NCBI GenBank assembly: GCA_900316445.1
Contig: ONCZ01000020.1
Location: forward strand, 1 to 64,000
Length of the DNA: 64,000 nucleotides
Source: an uncultured Prevotellaceae bacterium
GTDB taxonomy: Bacteria > Bacteroidota > Bacteroidia > Bacteroidales > Bacteroidaceae
Reading direction: 5' to 3'
Positions 17,486 through 26,264 of the stretch are shown in pieces; positions within the stretch are counted from its first letter, which is position 1; each line of letters starts with the position of its first letter. Both the position numbers and the translations under genes were made by a program. The notes under the pieces were generated by a model, which was given only the letters and a program-made list of their open reading frames with translations, searched no databases and was not told the origin of the DNA.

Positions 17486-17493
17486 TACCTTTG
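17486..17493 (+). promoter_or_regulatory. -7 box of purL
   Basis: TACCTTTG fits TAnnTTTG and lies 33 bp before the purL start. The preceding stretch has a repeated TTCTTATG word. Confidence 0.6.
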
Positions 17494-17525
17494 CATGCAA
17501 ATTCAAAACATAGCATTAATAAGGT

Positions 17526-20500
17526 ATGATACGCTTCTTTCAGACCCCACAGAAATCAGTGATCGCCACAGAGACCGATCACGCACTCAGTGAACAGGAA
17601 ATCAAGGAATTAACCTGGCTTTACGGCGAGGCAACGCTGCTGGATGCAGACAAGCTCGACGGATTCTTCGTAGGTCCGCGCCGTGAGATGGTGACCCCGT
17701 GGTCTACCAACGCCGTAGAGATCACCCAGAATATGGGCCTCAAGGGCATCAGCCGCATCGAGGAATATTTCCCCGTAGCCAGCCAAGATGCCGACCACGA
17801 CCCCATGCTGCAGCGCATGTACAACGGCCTCAACCAGGACATCTTCACAATCAACATCAAGCCGGAGCCCATCAAGCATGTGGAAAATCTGGAGGAATAC
17901 AACGAGCAGGAAGGCCTGGCCCTGAGTCCTGAGGAGATTGAATACCTGCACGGACTGGAGAAGCAGAACGGCCGTCCGCTGACTGATTCTGAGATCTTCG
18001 GCTTCGCACAGATCAACTCTGAGCACTGCCGACATAAGATCTTCGGCGGAACGTTCATCATCGACGGCAAGGAGATGGAGAGTTCGCTCTTTGCGATGAT
18101 CAAGAAGACCACGCAGGAAAACCCCAACAAGATTCTCTCGGCCTATAAAGATAATGTGGCATTTGCTCAGGGACCTGTCGTTGAGCAGTTTGCGCCGAAA
18201 GACCAAAGCACGAGCGACTGGTTCCGCATCAAGGACATCGAGAGCGTCATCTCGCTGAAGGCTGAGACGCACAACTTCCCCACGACGGTGGAGCCTTTCA
18301 ACGGAGCCTCAACAGGTACGGGCGGTGAGATCCGCGACCGCATGGGCGGCGGTGTCGGAAGCTGGCCGATAGCAGGTACGGCAGTCTATATGACGGCCTA
18401 TCCGAGACTGTCGGAGGACTCAGCATCTTCGGAGTCTTCTGAGATCACTCGCGACTGGGAGGACATTCTGCCTGTTCGTCAGTGGCTGTATCAGACGCCT
18501 GAGCAGATTCTGATCAAGGCCTCGAATGGTGCTTCAGACTTTGGAAACAAGTTCGGCCAGCCGCTGATCTGCGGTTCGTTGCTGACGTTTGAGCATCAGG
18601 AGCCCAATGATACGAAATACGCCTACGACAAGGTGATTATGCTCGCCGGCGGTGTGGGTTACGGCACCAAGCGCGACTGCCTGAAGAAGGAGCCCCAGAA
18701 GGGTAATAAGGTGGTGGTCGTTGGTGGTGATAACTACCGCATCGGACTGGGTGGCGGCAGTGTGTCATCCGTTGATACGGGCCGCTATTCGAACGGCATC
18801 GAGCTGAATGCCGTGCAGCGTGCCAACCCTGAGATGCAGAAGCGAGCCTACAACCTGGTGCGTGCCCTCTGCGAGGAGGATGTGAACCCTGTGGTGTCGA
18901 TCCACGACCACGGATCTGCAGGTCACCTGAACTGTCTGTCAGAGCTCGTCGAGGAGTGTGGTGGTGAGATCGATATGACCAAGCTGCCCATCGGCGACAA
19001 GACGCTTTCGAGCAAGGAGATCATCGCCAATGAGAGTCAGGAGCGTATGGGTCTGCTCATCGACGAGAAGCATATCGAACACGTTAGTAAGATTGCCGAG
19101 CGTGAGCGTGCGCCGCTGTATGTGGTTGGTGAGACCACTGGCGACGCCCACTTCTCATTCAAGCAGGGCGACGGTGTGAAACCCTTCGACCTCGATGTGG
19201 CACAGATGTTTGGGCACTCGCCGAAGACCATCATGAGGGACAACACCGTGGAGCGTCATTATGAGAATGTAACCTACAGTCAGGATAAGATTGAGGAATA
19301 CCTTGAGCGCGTGCTCCAGCTGGAGGCTGTGGCTTGTAAAGACTGGCTGACGAATAAGGTGGACCGCTCTGTGACTGGTAAGATCGCCCGTCAGCAGTGT
19401 CAGGGTGAGATCCAGTTGCCGTTGAGCGACTGTGGTGTCGTAGCCCTCGACTATCGTGGTGAGAAGGGTATCGCCACCGCCTTGGGTCATGCACCTCAGG
19501 CTGGCCTGGCCAACCCCGCAGCAGGCTCTGTGCTCTCTGTGGCTGAGGCTCTGACGAATCTCGTCTGGGCACCGATGGCCGACGGTATGGACTCCATCTC
19601 ACTCTCAGCAAACTGGATGTGGCCCTGCCGCTCGCAGGAGGGTGAGGATGCCCGTCTCTACGAAGGCGTCAAGGCGCTGAGCGATTTCTGCTGCGACCTG
19701 CATATCAACGTGCCGACGGGTAAGGACTCGCTATCGTTGAGCCAGCAGTACCCCAACGGCGAGAAGATCATCTCGCCAGGAACGGTCATCGTATCAGCTG
19801 GCGGTGAGGTGTCAGACATTAAGAAAGTGGTGAGCCCCGTCGTCGTCAACGACAAGAACGCCTCGCTCTATCATATCGATTTCTCTTTCGACGAGCAGCA
19901 CCTCGGTGGTTCTGCCTTCGCCCAGAGTCAGGGTAAGGTGGGTGACGATGTGCCGACGGTGAAGAATCCTGAGTACTTCTGCGATGCCTTCAACGCCATT
20001 CAGGAGCTGATCAAGAAGGGCTGGATCATGGCTGGCCACGATATCTCAGCAGGCGGACTGATCACGACGCTGCTGGAGATGTGCTTCGCCAACACAAAGG
20101 GCGGTCTGCATATCAACCTGCACGACATCTGCAAGGACGGCGACGTGGTGAAGACGCTGTTTGCAGAGAATCCTGGTGTGGTGATTCAGGTGAGCGACGA
20201 GCATAAGTTCGAGTTCAAAGAACTGATGGAAGACCTGGGTGTCGGCTTTGCCAAGATCGGCTATCCTGTGGAGAACAGCCGTGAGATAGTGGTCAAGGCT
20301 GGCGACGAAGAGAAGAGCTTCGACATCGATGCCCTCCGCGACACCTGGTTTAAGACCTCTTACCTGCTCGACCGCAAGCAGAGCTTCAACGGCAAGGCCA
20401 AGGAGCGCTTTGAAAACTATAAGAACCAGCCGCTGGAAATGAAGTTCCCCAAGGGCTTCACAGGCAAGCTGGCACAGTACGGTCTGAATCCCAACCGTCG

Positions 20501-21254
20501 TGAGGCCTCTGGTGTGAAGGCAGCCATCATCCGTGAGAAAGGAACGAATGGCGAGCGCGAGATGGCTTATATGCTCTATCTCGCCGGCTTCGACGTGAAG
20601 GACGTGATGATGACCGACCTGATTTCGGGCCGTGAAACGCTGGAGGAAGTAAACCTGATCGTCTTCTGCGGCGGCTTCTCTAACTCCGACGTGCTCGGCT
20701 CTGCCAAGGGTTGGGCTGGTGCCTTCCTCTTCAACCCCAAGGCCAAGGAGGCGCTGGATAAGTTCTATGCCCGTGAGGACACGCTGTCGCTCGGTATCTG
20801 TAACGGTTGCCAGCTGATGGTGGAGCTCGGACTTACTGGCGCGAAGGGCGCGAAGATGCTCCACAATGACTCGCATAAGTTCGAGAGTGAGTTCATCTGC
20901 CTCAATATCCCGCAGAACAATAGTGTGATGTTCGGCTCGCTCAGTGGTTCGAAACTCGGCCTCTGGGTGGCTCACGGTGAGGGTAAGTTCCATCTGCCTG
21001 AGCCTGAGAACAGCTATAACGTGATTGCCAAGTATAATTACGAAGGCTATCCCGCTAACCCCAACGGCTCTGACTACAACGTGGCAGGTATCTGCTCCGC
21101 CGACGGTCGTCATCTCTGCATGATGCCACACTTGGAGCGTGCCTTCTTCCCCTGGCAGAACGCCTGGTATCCCGCCAATCGTCGTCAGGATGAGGTGACT
21201 CCGTGGATTGAGGCCTTCGTCAATGCCCGCCGCTGGATTGAACAGCAGAAGTAA
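17526..21254 (+). CDS. purL: phosphoribosylformylglycinamidine synthase, single-chain
   Basis: 1242 residues, the size expected for the large single-chain enzyme. It converts FGAR, glutamine and ATP to FGAM in purine biosynthesis. The synthetase core carries the ATP-site motif ETHNFPTTVEPFNGASTGTGG and a second AIR-synthase-like half. The C-terminal class I glutaminase has the nucleophile Cys1092 in GICNGCQ and a later HGEGKF. It is monocistronic: its own promoter lies upstream, and a REP-like palindrome starts 7 bp after the stop. No purine riboswitch is visible in the leader. Confidence 0.97.
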   Translation: MIRFFQTPQKSVIATETDHALSEQEIKELTWLYGEATLLDADKLDGFFVGPRREMVTPWSTNAVEITQNMGLKGISRIEEYFPVASQDADHDPMLQRMYNGLNQDIFTINIKPEPIKHVENLEEYNEQEGLALSPEEIEYLHGLEKQNGRPLTDSEIFGFAQINSEHCRHKIFGGTFIIDGKEMESSLFAMIKKTTQENPNKILSAYKDNVAFAQGPVVEQFAPKDQSTSDWFRIKDIESVISLKAETHNFPTTVEPFNGASTGTGGEIRDRMGGGVGSWPIAGTAVYMTAYPRLSEDSASSESSEITRDWEDILPVRQWLYQTPEQILIKASNGASDFGNKFGQPLICGSLLTFEHQEPNDTKYAYDKVIMLAGGVGYGTKRDCLKKEPQKGNKVVVVGGDNYRIGLGGGSVSSVDTGRYSNGIELNAVQRANPEMQKRAYNLVRALCEEDVNPVVSIHDHGSAGHLNCLSELVEECGGEIDMTKLPIGDKTLSSKEIIANESQERMGLLIDEKHIEHVSKIAERERAPLYVVGETTGDAHFSFKQGDGVKPFDLDVAQMFGHSPKTIMRDNTVERHYENVTYSQDKIEEYLERVLQLEAVACKDWLTNKVDRSVTGKIARQQCQGEIQLPLSDCGVVALDYRGEKGIATALGHAPQAGLANPAAGSVLSVAEALTNLVWAPMADGMDSISLSANWMWPCRSQEGEDARLYEGVKALSDFCCDLHINVPTGKDSLSLSQQYPNGEKIISPGTVIVSAGGEVSDIKKVVSPVVVNDKNASLYHIDFSFDEQHLGGSAFAQSQGKVGDDVPTVKNPEYFCDAFNAIQELIKKGWIMAGHDISAGGLITTLLEMCFANTKGGLHINLHDICKDGDVVKTLFAENPGVVIQVSDEHKFEFKELMEDLGVGFAKIGYPVENSREIVVKAGDEEKSFDIDALRDTWFKTSYLLDRKQSFNGKAKERFENYKNQPLEMKFPKGFTGKLAQYGLNPNRREASGVKAAIIREKGTNGEREMAYMLYLAGFDVKDVMMTDLISGRETLEEVNLIVFCGGFSNSDVLGSAKGWAGAFLFNPKAKEALDKFYAREDTLSLGICNGCQLMVELGLTGAKGAKMLHNDSHKFESEFICLNIPQNNSVMFGSLSGSKLGLWVAHGEGKFHLPEPENSYNVIAKYNYEGYPANPNGSDYNVAGICSADGRHLCMMPHLERAFFPWQNAWYPANRRQDEVTPWIEAFVNARRWIEQQK

Positions 21255-21260
21255 CTAATT

Positions 21261-21344
21261 CCTCCCCTAAGTTAGGGGAGGCTAGGTGGGGGCTGAACAA
21301 ACGCTACTTCAGACCACCCCTAACCCCTCCTAACTTAGGAGGGG
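21261..21344. repeat. REP-like nested palindrome, copy A
   Basis: Two hairpin blocks, CCTCCCCTAAGTTAGGGGAGG and CCCCTCCTAACTTAGGAGGGG (21 nt each), are separated by a spacer. It shares hairpins and spacer with copies at 22602-22711 and 24175-24288, here in opposite orientation. It lies between purL and the first chromate transporter gene. Confidence 0.85.
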
Positions 21345-21360
21345 AAACAATTACCTATAT

Positions 21361-21963
21361 ATGCAAAATTTCTATTGGGAATCGTTCAGCACTTTCTTCC
21401 GCATAGGGCTTTTCACCCTCGGTGGTGGATATGCCATGATTCCGCTGATTGAGGAGGAGGTGGTCAACAAGAAGAAATGGGTATCGAAAGAAGAGATGCT
21501 CGACCTGATAGCCATCGCCCAGAGTTGTCCTGGTGTGTTTGCCATCAACATCGCCACCTTCATCGGCTATAAATTAAATAAGGTACGCGGAGCCATCGCC
21601 ACAACCCTCGGCACTGCGCTGCCCTCGTTCCTCATCATCCTCGCCATCGCCATCTTCTTCAAACAGTTTGAGGATAACAAGGTGGTGGCAGCCATCTTCA
21701 GAGGCATCCGCCCTGCGGTAGTGGCGCTGATAGCCGTTCCGACATTCCGTCTGGGACAGCGGGCGAAGCTGAATAAGTTCACCATCTGGATCCCCGTCGT
21801 CTGTGCCCTTGCCATCTGGGTCCTCGGCGTCTCGCCGATCTACATCATCATCATCGCCGCCCTCGCTGGCTACCTCTACGGCAGATTCTTTAATAAGGGC
21901 ACGGATTCCACGGATTCACACGGCTTAAATAAAAAAGAGCCCACACAATCTGCGCAGAAATAA
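21361..21963 (+). CDS. chromate transporter (CHR) half-size subunit 1
   Basis: 200 residues with about six membrane helices and the CHR signature FFRIGLFTLGGGYAMIPLIEEE plus QSCPGVFAINIATFIG. Short CHR proteins act as pairs that together match one long ChrA; the second half follows 45 bp downstream. The physiological substrate (chromate, sulfate or another anion) cannot be read from sequence. The last 20 or so residues (GTDSTDSHGLNKKEPTQ..) are encoded by one arm of an inverted word repeat and are probably not part of the ancestral protein (inference). Confidence 0.85.
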   Translation: MQNFYWESFSTFFRIGLFTLGGGYAMIPLIEEEVVNKKKWVSKEEMLDLIAIAQSCPGVFAINIATFIGYKLNKVRGAIATTLGTALPSFLIILAIAIFFKQFEDNKVVAAIFRGIRPAVVALIAVPTFRLGQRAKLNKFTIWIPVVCALAIWVLGVSPIYIIIIAALAGYLYGRFFNKGTDSTDSHGLNKKEPTQSAQK

Positions 21964-21994
21964 TAAAGCCGTGTTAATCCGTGTCATCCGTGCC
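21898..21994. repeat. inverted word-repeat element at the end of the first CHR gene
   Basis: The arms 21898-21926 and 21966-21994 are inverted copies, 26 of 29 identical, built of CACGGATT words. The left arm encodes the protein tail; the 39-nt loop contains the stop codon; the right arm lies in the gap before the second CHR gene. Confidence 0.85.
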
Positions 21995-22008
21995 AAAAAT
22001 AAAAGATT

Positions 22009-22584
22009 ATGATTTTTCTATATTTGTTTATCACATTCTTTGAGATCGGGCTCTTCGGATTCGGAGGAGGATATGGGATGCTGTCACTGATACAGCATGA
22101 GACGGTGGAGCACTATCACTGGCTGTCGACGGCAGAGTTTACCGATATCGTCGCCATCTCGCAGATGACGCCTGGTCCCATCGGCATCAACTCCGCCACC
22201 TACTGCGGCTATACCGCCATCCAGAATGTGGGCTATGGACATCTGATGGGCATCCTCGGCTCAGTGACAGCCACCTTTGCACTGGTGCTGCCCTCGCTGA
22301 TCCTGATGATACTGATCAGTAAGATGTTCATGAAGTACATGAACACCCAGTTGGTACAGTCTGTCTTTAAAGGCTTGCGTCCTGCCGTCGTCGGACTCCT
22401 TGCTGCCGCCACGCTCTTGCTCTGCAACAAGGAGAACTTCTCCACACCGATGGAGAACCCCTGGCAGTTTGGAATCAGCGTTGCCCTCTTCGCAGCCACC
22501 GCCTTCGGAACGGGCTATCTGAAGATCAATCCCATCCGCATGATTTGCTATGCGGGTTTCGCCGGACTATTGCTGCTCTACTGA
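22009..22584 (+). CDS. chromate transporter (CHR) half-size subunit 2
   Basis: 191 residues, with the signature FFEIGLFGFGGGYGMLSLIQHE and QMTPGPIGINSATYCGY, homologous to the preceding gene and mostly hydrophobic. It presumably forms the antiparallel partner of subunit 1. It is in the same orientation, separated only by the word-repeat arm, so co-transcription is likely. The stop is followed within 20 bp by REP-like copy B, which also abuts the convergent end of trpA. Confidence 0.85.
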   Translation: MIFLYLFITFFEIGLFGFGGGYGMLSLIQHETVEHYHWLSTAEFTDIVAISQMTPGPIGINSATYCGYTAIQNVGYGHLMGILGSVTATFALVLPSLILMILISKMFMKYMNTQLVQSVFKGLRPAVVGLLAAATLLLCNKENFSTPMENPWQFGISVALFAATAFGTGYLKINPIRMICYAGFAGLLLLY

Positions 22585-22601
22585 TATTTTGTTCTGCCTT
22601 A

Positions 22602-22711
22602 GAGGTAATTATTTCCCCTCCTAAGTTAGGAGGGGTTAGGGGTGGTCTGAAGTAGCGCTTGTTCAGACCCCCTCTGGCTCCCCCTAACTCAGGGGGAGAA
22701 ACAATTACCTC
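22602..22711. repeat. REP-like nested palindrome, copy B
   Basis: Outer arms GAGGTAATT and AATTACCTC enclose the hairpins CCCCTCCTAAGTTAGGAGGGG (22615-22635) and CTCCCCCTAACTCAGGGGGAG (22678-22698). Inside, GGTCTGAA and TTCAGACC also pair. The right end overlaps the trpA stop codon by two bases. It sits between convergent genes and may double as a terminator. Confidence 0.85.
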
Positions 22712-23492
22712 ATTTACTCAATGCCTCAAAGAGACGGTCAAGGGCTGTATCAACGTTGCCTTTGGCTTCGTTGAGCAGCGTGACGAACTTCGAGCCGATG
22801 ATGGCACCTGCGGCGTTGTCCTGGGCAGCCTTGAGCGTCTGGGCGTTGGAAATGCCGAAGCCGATCATACGAGGATTGCGCAGGTTCATCGCGTTGATAC
22901 GACGGAAGTAGGCCTGCTTGGCATCGTCGAAGCTCTTCTGGGTACCCGTAATGGCAGCAGAAGACACCATATAGATAAAGCCGTCCGTGTTGTCGTCGAT
23001 AAAACGGATACGTTCCTCGCTCGTCTCAGGCGTAATGAGCATAATGATGCGCAGGTCGTACTTGTCGGCTACGGGTTTCACGATGTTCAGATAGTCGTCG
23101 AAAGGCAGATCAGGGATGATGGCTCCACTGACGCCTGCCTCAACACAAGACTGACAGAACGCCTCGATGCCATAGTGCAGGATGGGATTGAGATACCCCA
23201 TCAGCACAAGGGGAATCTCCACCTGATCCTTGATGGAAGCCAACTGTGAGAAGAGCGTCTTCAAGTTCATACCGTTCTTCAGAGCCTGTGTGGCAGCACT
23301 CTGGATGACGGGGCCATCAGCCAGGGGGTCACTGAACGGGATGCCCACTTCGATCATCGCGATACCGCGACGCTGGAGGGTGAGGATTACGTTGGCAGTA
23401 CCTTCGAGTGTCGGACTGCCAGCACAGAAATAGAGCGACAGGAGCTTCTGGTCTGTGCTATTCGCGAAAAGTTGATTGATCTTATTCATCAT
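22710..23492 (-). CDS. trpA: tryptophan synthase alpha subunit
   Basis: 260 residues, normal length. It cleaves indole-3-glycerol phosphate to indole and glyceraldehyde phosphate. The TIM-barrel motifs MIEVGIPFSDPLADGPVIQ (with the catalytic Glu in the first strand) and PLVLMGYLNPI are present. It is the last gene of the trp operon (order trpB, E, G, D, C, F, A). Unlike most bacteria, trpA is separated from trpB by five genes; this order is known in Bacteroidetes. Confidence 0.96.
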   Translation of the reverse strand: MMNKINQLFANSTDQKLLSLYFCAGSPTLEGTANVILTLQRRGIAMIEVGIPFSDPLADGPVIQSAATQALKNGMNLKTLFSQLASIKDQVEIPLVLMGYLNPILHYGIEAFCQSCVEAGVSGAIIPDLPFDDYLNIVKPVADKYDLRIIMLITPETSEERIRFIDDNTDGFIYMVSSAAITGTQKSFDDAKQAYFRRINAMNLRNPRMIGFGISNAQTLKAAQDNAAGAIIGSKFVTLLNEAKGNVDTALDRLFEALSK

Positions 23493-23493
23493 A

Positions 23494-23528
23494 TGATTTA
23501 CGATTTACTTATTTACAATTTACGATTG
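23494..23528. repeat. degenerate word repeat between trpF and trpA
   Basis: GATTTAC/AATTTAC words in tandem fill the short gap between the two genes. The same AAATCGTAAAT word occurs inside the GH43 gene at 31563-31595. Confidence 0.6.
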
Positions 23529-24145
23529 ATATCATTAACAAAACGGCGGAGGGCATTAACATCTTTGAGGCCTGGAGAGAGTTCGAAGCGGGAGTTGAGA
23601 TCGATGCCGATGCAGTTAGGATGATAAAAGGCATTAACCCGCGTTGCGTCGTCTGGGCCGATACCACCACTGAGCAGGAAGGGCGTCGAACCCTGATAGG
23701 CATCGAGGACATTCCAATTAAACTTCTCTCCATTGCCTCCTACGGATTTGCCTTTGGCATCAAAGAGGAAGTAATCGACGAGTCCTTCATAGGGCTGTGT
23801 CTGTATGAGGTCTTCCGCCGTAGAGATGTTGAAAGCCTTGATAATCCGGGGGTGCGGGAGTGCGGGGGTGCGGAGGTACGAGATTACTTCTGGCGTTTCG
23901 TGGCCGTGCAACTGGATATAATCGAGGCCATAGTCGTCAGCCAGCCGTTTCACCTGCTCAGGATCCTCATCAACGAACACCCCTACCCGCTTGCATTTCG
24001 TTGGCAGATAGTCAGGGCGCTGACTCACATACCGGCTGGACTTGGGCCAGAAGATAAAGCCCATCATATCAATACCGAGGGCCTCCACTTCGCGAATGTT
24101 ATCGGCCTCGCGCATGCCGCAAACCTTTATTATCTTATATTCCAT
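23513..24145 (-). CDS. trpF: phosphoribosylanthranilate isomerase
   Basis: About 210 residues from the ATG at 24145 (MEYKIIKVCGM); a longer frame reaches 24274 but runs through a REP-like palindrome, so I reject that start. It isomerises phosphoribosylanthranilate to CdRP. KVCGMR at the start carries the catalytic Cys; the catalytic Asp is in FVDEDP or the later FLLSGGIGPDD region, and QLHGHE is typical. Residues YLRTPALPHPR lie in a variable loop and are encoded by a word-repeat arm (23847-23887) almost identical to one at 40494-40534. Confidence 0.93.
   Translation of the reverse strand: MEYKIIKVCGMREADNIREVEALGIDMMGFIFWPKSSRYVSQRPDYLPTKCKRVGVFVDEDPEQVKRLADDYGLDYIQLHGHETPEVISYLRTPALPHPRIIKAFNISTAEDLIQTQPYEGLVDYFLFDAKGKSVGGNGEKFNWNVLDAYQGSTPFLLSGGIGPDDATRVNAFYHPNCIGIDLNSRFELSPGLKDVNALRRFVNDINRKL
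23847..23887. repeat. single word-repeat arm inside trpF
   Basis: The words GGTGCGGGA, GTGCGGGG, GTGCGGAG and GTACGAG occur in tandem, period 8. It is the same sequence family as the left arm at 40496-40534 in a GH43 gene. No opposite arm was found nearby. It is translated in frame. Confidence 0.7.
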
Positions 24146-24174
24146 ATTATTTCTATCTTTAGAAGTATCTTCTT

Positions 24175-24288
24175 CCCCTCCTAAGTTAGGAGGGGTTAGG
24201 GGTGGTCTGAACAAGCGTCTCTTCAGACCCCCTCTAGCTCCCCCTCGCTCGGCTTTGCCGCTTGGCTCTGCCAAGAACTTAGGGGGAG
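24175..24288. repeat. REP-like nested palindrome, copy C, expanded
   Basis: Hairpin 1 (24175-24195) is identical to copy B. The spacer is similar. Hairpin 2 has its loop replaced by about 30 nt with its own small hairpins (GGCTTTGCC, TTGGCTCTGCCAA). Its right end supplies the last codons and stop of trpC. It lies between trpC and trpF. Confidence 0.85.
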
Positions 24289-25034
24289 AACAAAGTTACC
24301 TTTGAAACGAAATCTTTTAATGCCTGCCCCGGGTCAGGGGTCTTCATGAAGTTCTCACCAATGAGGAAGCCTCGGAAGCCTGCAGAACGGAGGGCACGGA
24401 CGGTGGCGGAATCGGAGATACCACTCTCGCTCACCTTCACGGCATCCTTCGGCAACAATTCGGCAAGACGGAAGGAGTTTTCGACATCCGTCACGAACGA
24501 ACCGAGGTTGCGGTTATTGATGCCGCAGAGGTCTGGCTGCAAATCAGCGTACTCCAGCTCTGATTCGGAGTGCATCTCAAGGAGCACTTCGAGACCGAGG
24601 GTATGAGCCTTATCCATCAGCGACTTGCACTGGACCTTCGTCAGGCAGGCGGCAATCAGCAGTACGGCAGAAGCGCCACAGAAGGCTGCCGCATAGAGTT
24701 GCGCCTCGTCGATGACAAAGTTCTTATATAAGATAGGTAAGGTGACGCCGCTCTGTCGTGCCATACGGATGAAGTCGTCAGAACCACCGAAGTAGTGCTC
24801 GTCAGTAAGGATGCTCAAGGCGGCGGCACCGTTCTGCTGATAAGCGAGCGGAATGACATCAGCCCTTCCCTCCTCTTTAATCCAGCCCTTCGAGGGTGAG
24901 CGGCGCTTGAATTCAGCAATGATGCCCGTCTCGCTCTGGAGCAAAGCCTCACGTAACGAAGGTTTCTTCGCGCAAAGCCTCTCTATCTCTTCGTGCTTGT
25001 GAGAAATAATCTCTTCTAAAATATCTTTTGCCAT
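24279..25034 (-). CDS. trpC: indole-3-glycerol-phosphate synthase
   Basis: 251 residues. It closes the indole ring from CdRP. Signature EFKRRSPSKG, then ALSILTDEHYFGGS, LPILYKNFVID and GINNRNL, and the phosphate-site region SESGI and GFLIGENFM. The final residues VTLFSP and the stop codon lie inside REP-like copy C, suggesting that the element's insertion replaced the original 3' end (inference). It is the fifth structural gene of the operon. Confidence 0.95.
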   Translation of the reverse strand: MAKDILEEIISHKHEEIERLCAKKPSLREALLQSETGIIAEFKRRSPSKGWIKEEGRADVIPLAYQQNGAAALSILTDEHYFGGSDDFIRMARQSGVTLPILYKNFVIDEAQLYAAAFCGASAVLLIAACLTKVQCKSLMDKAHTLGLEVLLEMHSESELEYADLQPDLCGINNRNLGSFVTDVENSFRLAELLPKDAVKVSESGISDSATVRALRSAGFRGFLIGENFMKTPDPGQALKDFVSKVTLFSP

Positions 25035-25050
25035 AGCTATTTATTTTTAT

Positions 25051-25153
25051 GAAACGAATGTGAATAATGTGAATAATGTAATCCACAAATATGAATAATA
25101 TTTATTCGTTATTATTAGTGAACAGAATTATTCACATTATTCATATTCGTTTC
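25051..25153. repeat. inverted word-repeat element between trpD and trpC
   Basis: The arms 25051-25079 and 25125-25153 are inverted copies, 26 of 29 identical, made of GAATAATGT-type words. The centre holds a further palindrome (GAATAATATTTATTC). It fills the whole 120-bp intercistronic gap. Confidence 0.85.
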
Positions 25154-25154
25154 C

Positions 25155-26168
25155 TTAACTATTCAGCTCTACGAATTTCTTAAACGTACGGAGGGCGGCG
25201 CCGGAGTCGATGCTCTCGCGGGCAATGGCGATGCACTCCTCGATGCTCTTCTGGCCCTTCTCCAACACCTGGATGCCGAAGCCAGCATTGGCCAGCACGA
25301 TGTTCTTCTGGGCAGGCAGGGCACGGTTCTCGAGTACGCTGTCGAAGATCTGTGCGGCCTCTTCCTCCGTCGCACCTCCCACGAGTTCCTCGGGTTTGGC
25401 GATGTCGAAGCCGAGGTCGCTGGGCTTGAAGATGCGTTCGTAGTTGTTGGTGGTTACCTTGAAGTCGCCCGTCAGCGAGATCTCATCGTAGCCATCGATG
25501 GAGTTCACGATACCGAAATCGATGCCAATCTTCTGATAGACCTGATTGTAGAGGCGCATCTGATCGAGGTTGGCCACACCCAGCAGCTGGCATTTGGGTT
25601 GTGAGGGGTTCACCAACGGCCCCAGCAGATTGAAGATGGTGGGGAACTGCAAAGCCTTGCGGATGGGACCTACGAACTTCATCGCCTTGGCGAAGAGCTG
25701 GGCGTGAAGATAGACGATACCTGCCTCGTTGAGTGAGCGGTTCAGCTTATCGATGTCGTCCGTAAACTTGATGCCGTGATGCTGGATCACATTCGAGGCT
25801 CCGCTAACGGAAGTAGCAGCGTAGTTACCGTGCTTGGCCACCTTGTAGCCGGCACCTGCAATCACGAAACAAGCTGTGGTCGAGATATTAAAGGTGTTCT
25901 TACGGTCACCGCCAGTACCCACGACGTCGATATATCGGTCGGCGTTGAGGATAGCCGGTACACCTGTCTCCAAGATACCATCACGGAAGCCGAGCAACTC
26001 GTCGACAGTCACACCACGCATCTGCAGAGCGGTCAACAGGGCAGTAATCTGCTCCGTAGGATATTCACTCTGAGTGATACCAATCAGAATATTCTTCATT
26101 TCTTCACGAGACAGTTCCTCGTGGTTCAGCATCCTGTTCAGGATGTCTTTCATCGTTTGTTGTGCCAT
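25155..26168 (-). CDS. trpD: anthranilate phosphoribosyltransferase
   Basis: 337 residues, usual size. It transfers phosphoribose from PRPP to anthranilate. The glycine-rich VVGTGGDRKNTFNIST is the PRPP/Mg site and KHGNYAATSVSGASN the following loop. The start could be 26168 or the ATG five codons in (MKDILN). It is the fourth structural gene, separated from trpG by one palindromic repeat element and from trpC by another. Confidence 0.96.
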   Translation of the reverse strand: MAQQTMKDILNRMLNHEELSREEMKNILIGITQSEYPTEQITALLTALQMRGVTVDELLGFRDGILETGVPAILNADRYIDVVGTGGDRKNTFNISTTACFVIAGAGYKVAKHGNYAATSVSGASNVIQHHGIKFTDDIDKLNRSLNEAGIVYLHAQLFAKAMKFVGPIRKALQFPTIFNLLGPLVNPSQPKCQLLGVANLDQMRLYNQVYQKIGIDFGIVNSIDGYDEISLTGDFKVTTNNYERIFKPSDLGFDIAKPEELVGGATEEEAAQIFDSVLENRALPAQKNIVLANAGFGIQVLEKGQKSIEECIAIARESIDSGAALRTFKKFVELNS

Positions 26169-26183
26169 GATTTTATTTTTTTT

Positions 26184-26254
26184 GCAACGGACTGCAGGAC
26201 TTGAGGACTTTTTCTTTTAGGATAATCGGTCCTGTTAGTCCTGTTGTCCGTTGC
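26184..26254. repeat. inverted word-repeat element between trpG and trpD
   Basis: The arms 26184-26209 and 26229-26254 contain GCAACGGAC plus repeated AGGACT words and pair as an inverted repeat (the outer 18 nt match 16/18). It occupies most of the gap between the two genes. Confidence 0.75.
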
Positions 26255-26264
26255 TGAATTAATA

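Noticed and set aside
24146..24274. Longer N-terminus for TrpF
   Set aside because: The extra 43 codons translate a REP-like palindrome; the family start MEYKIIKVCGM begins at 24145.
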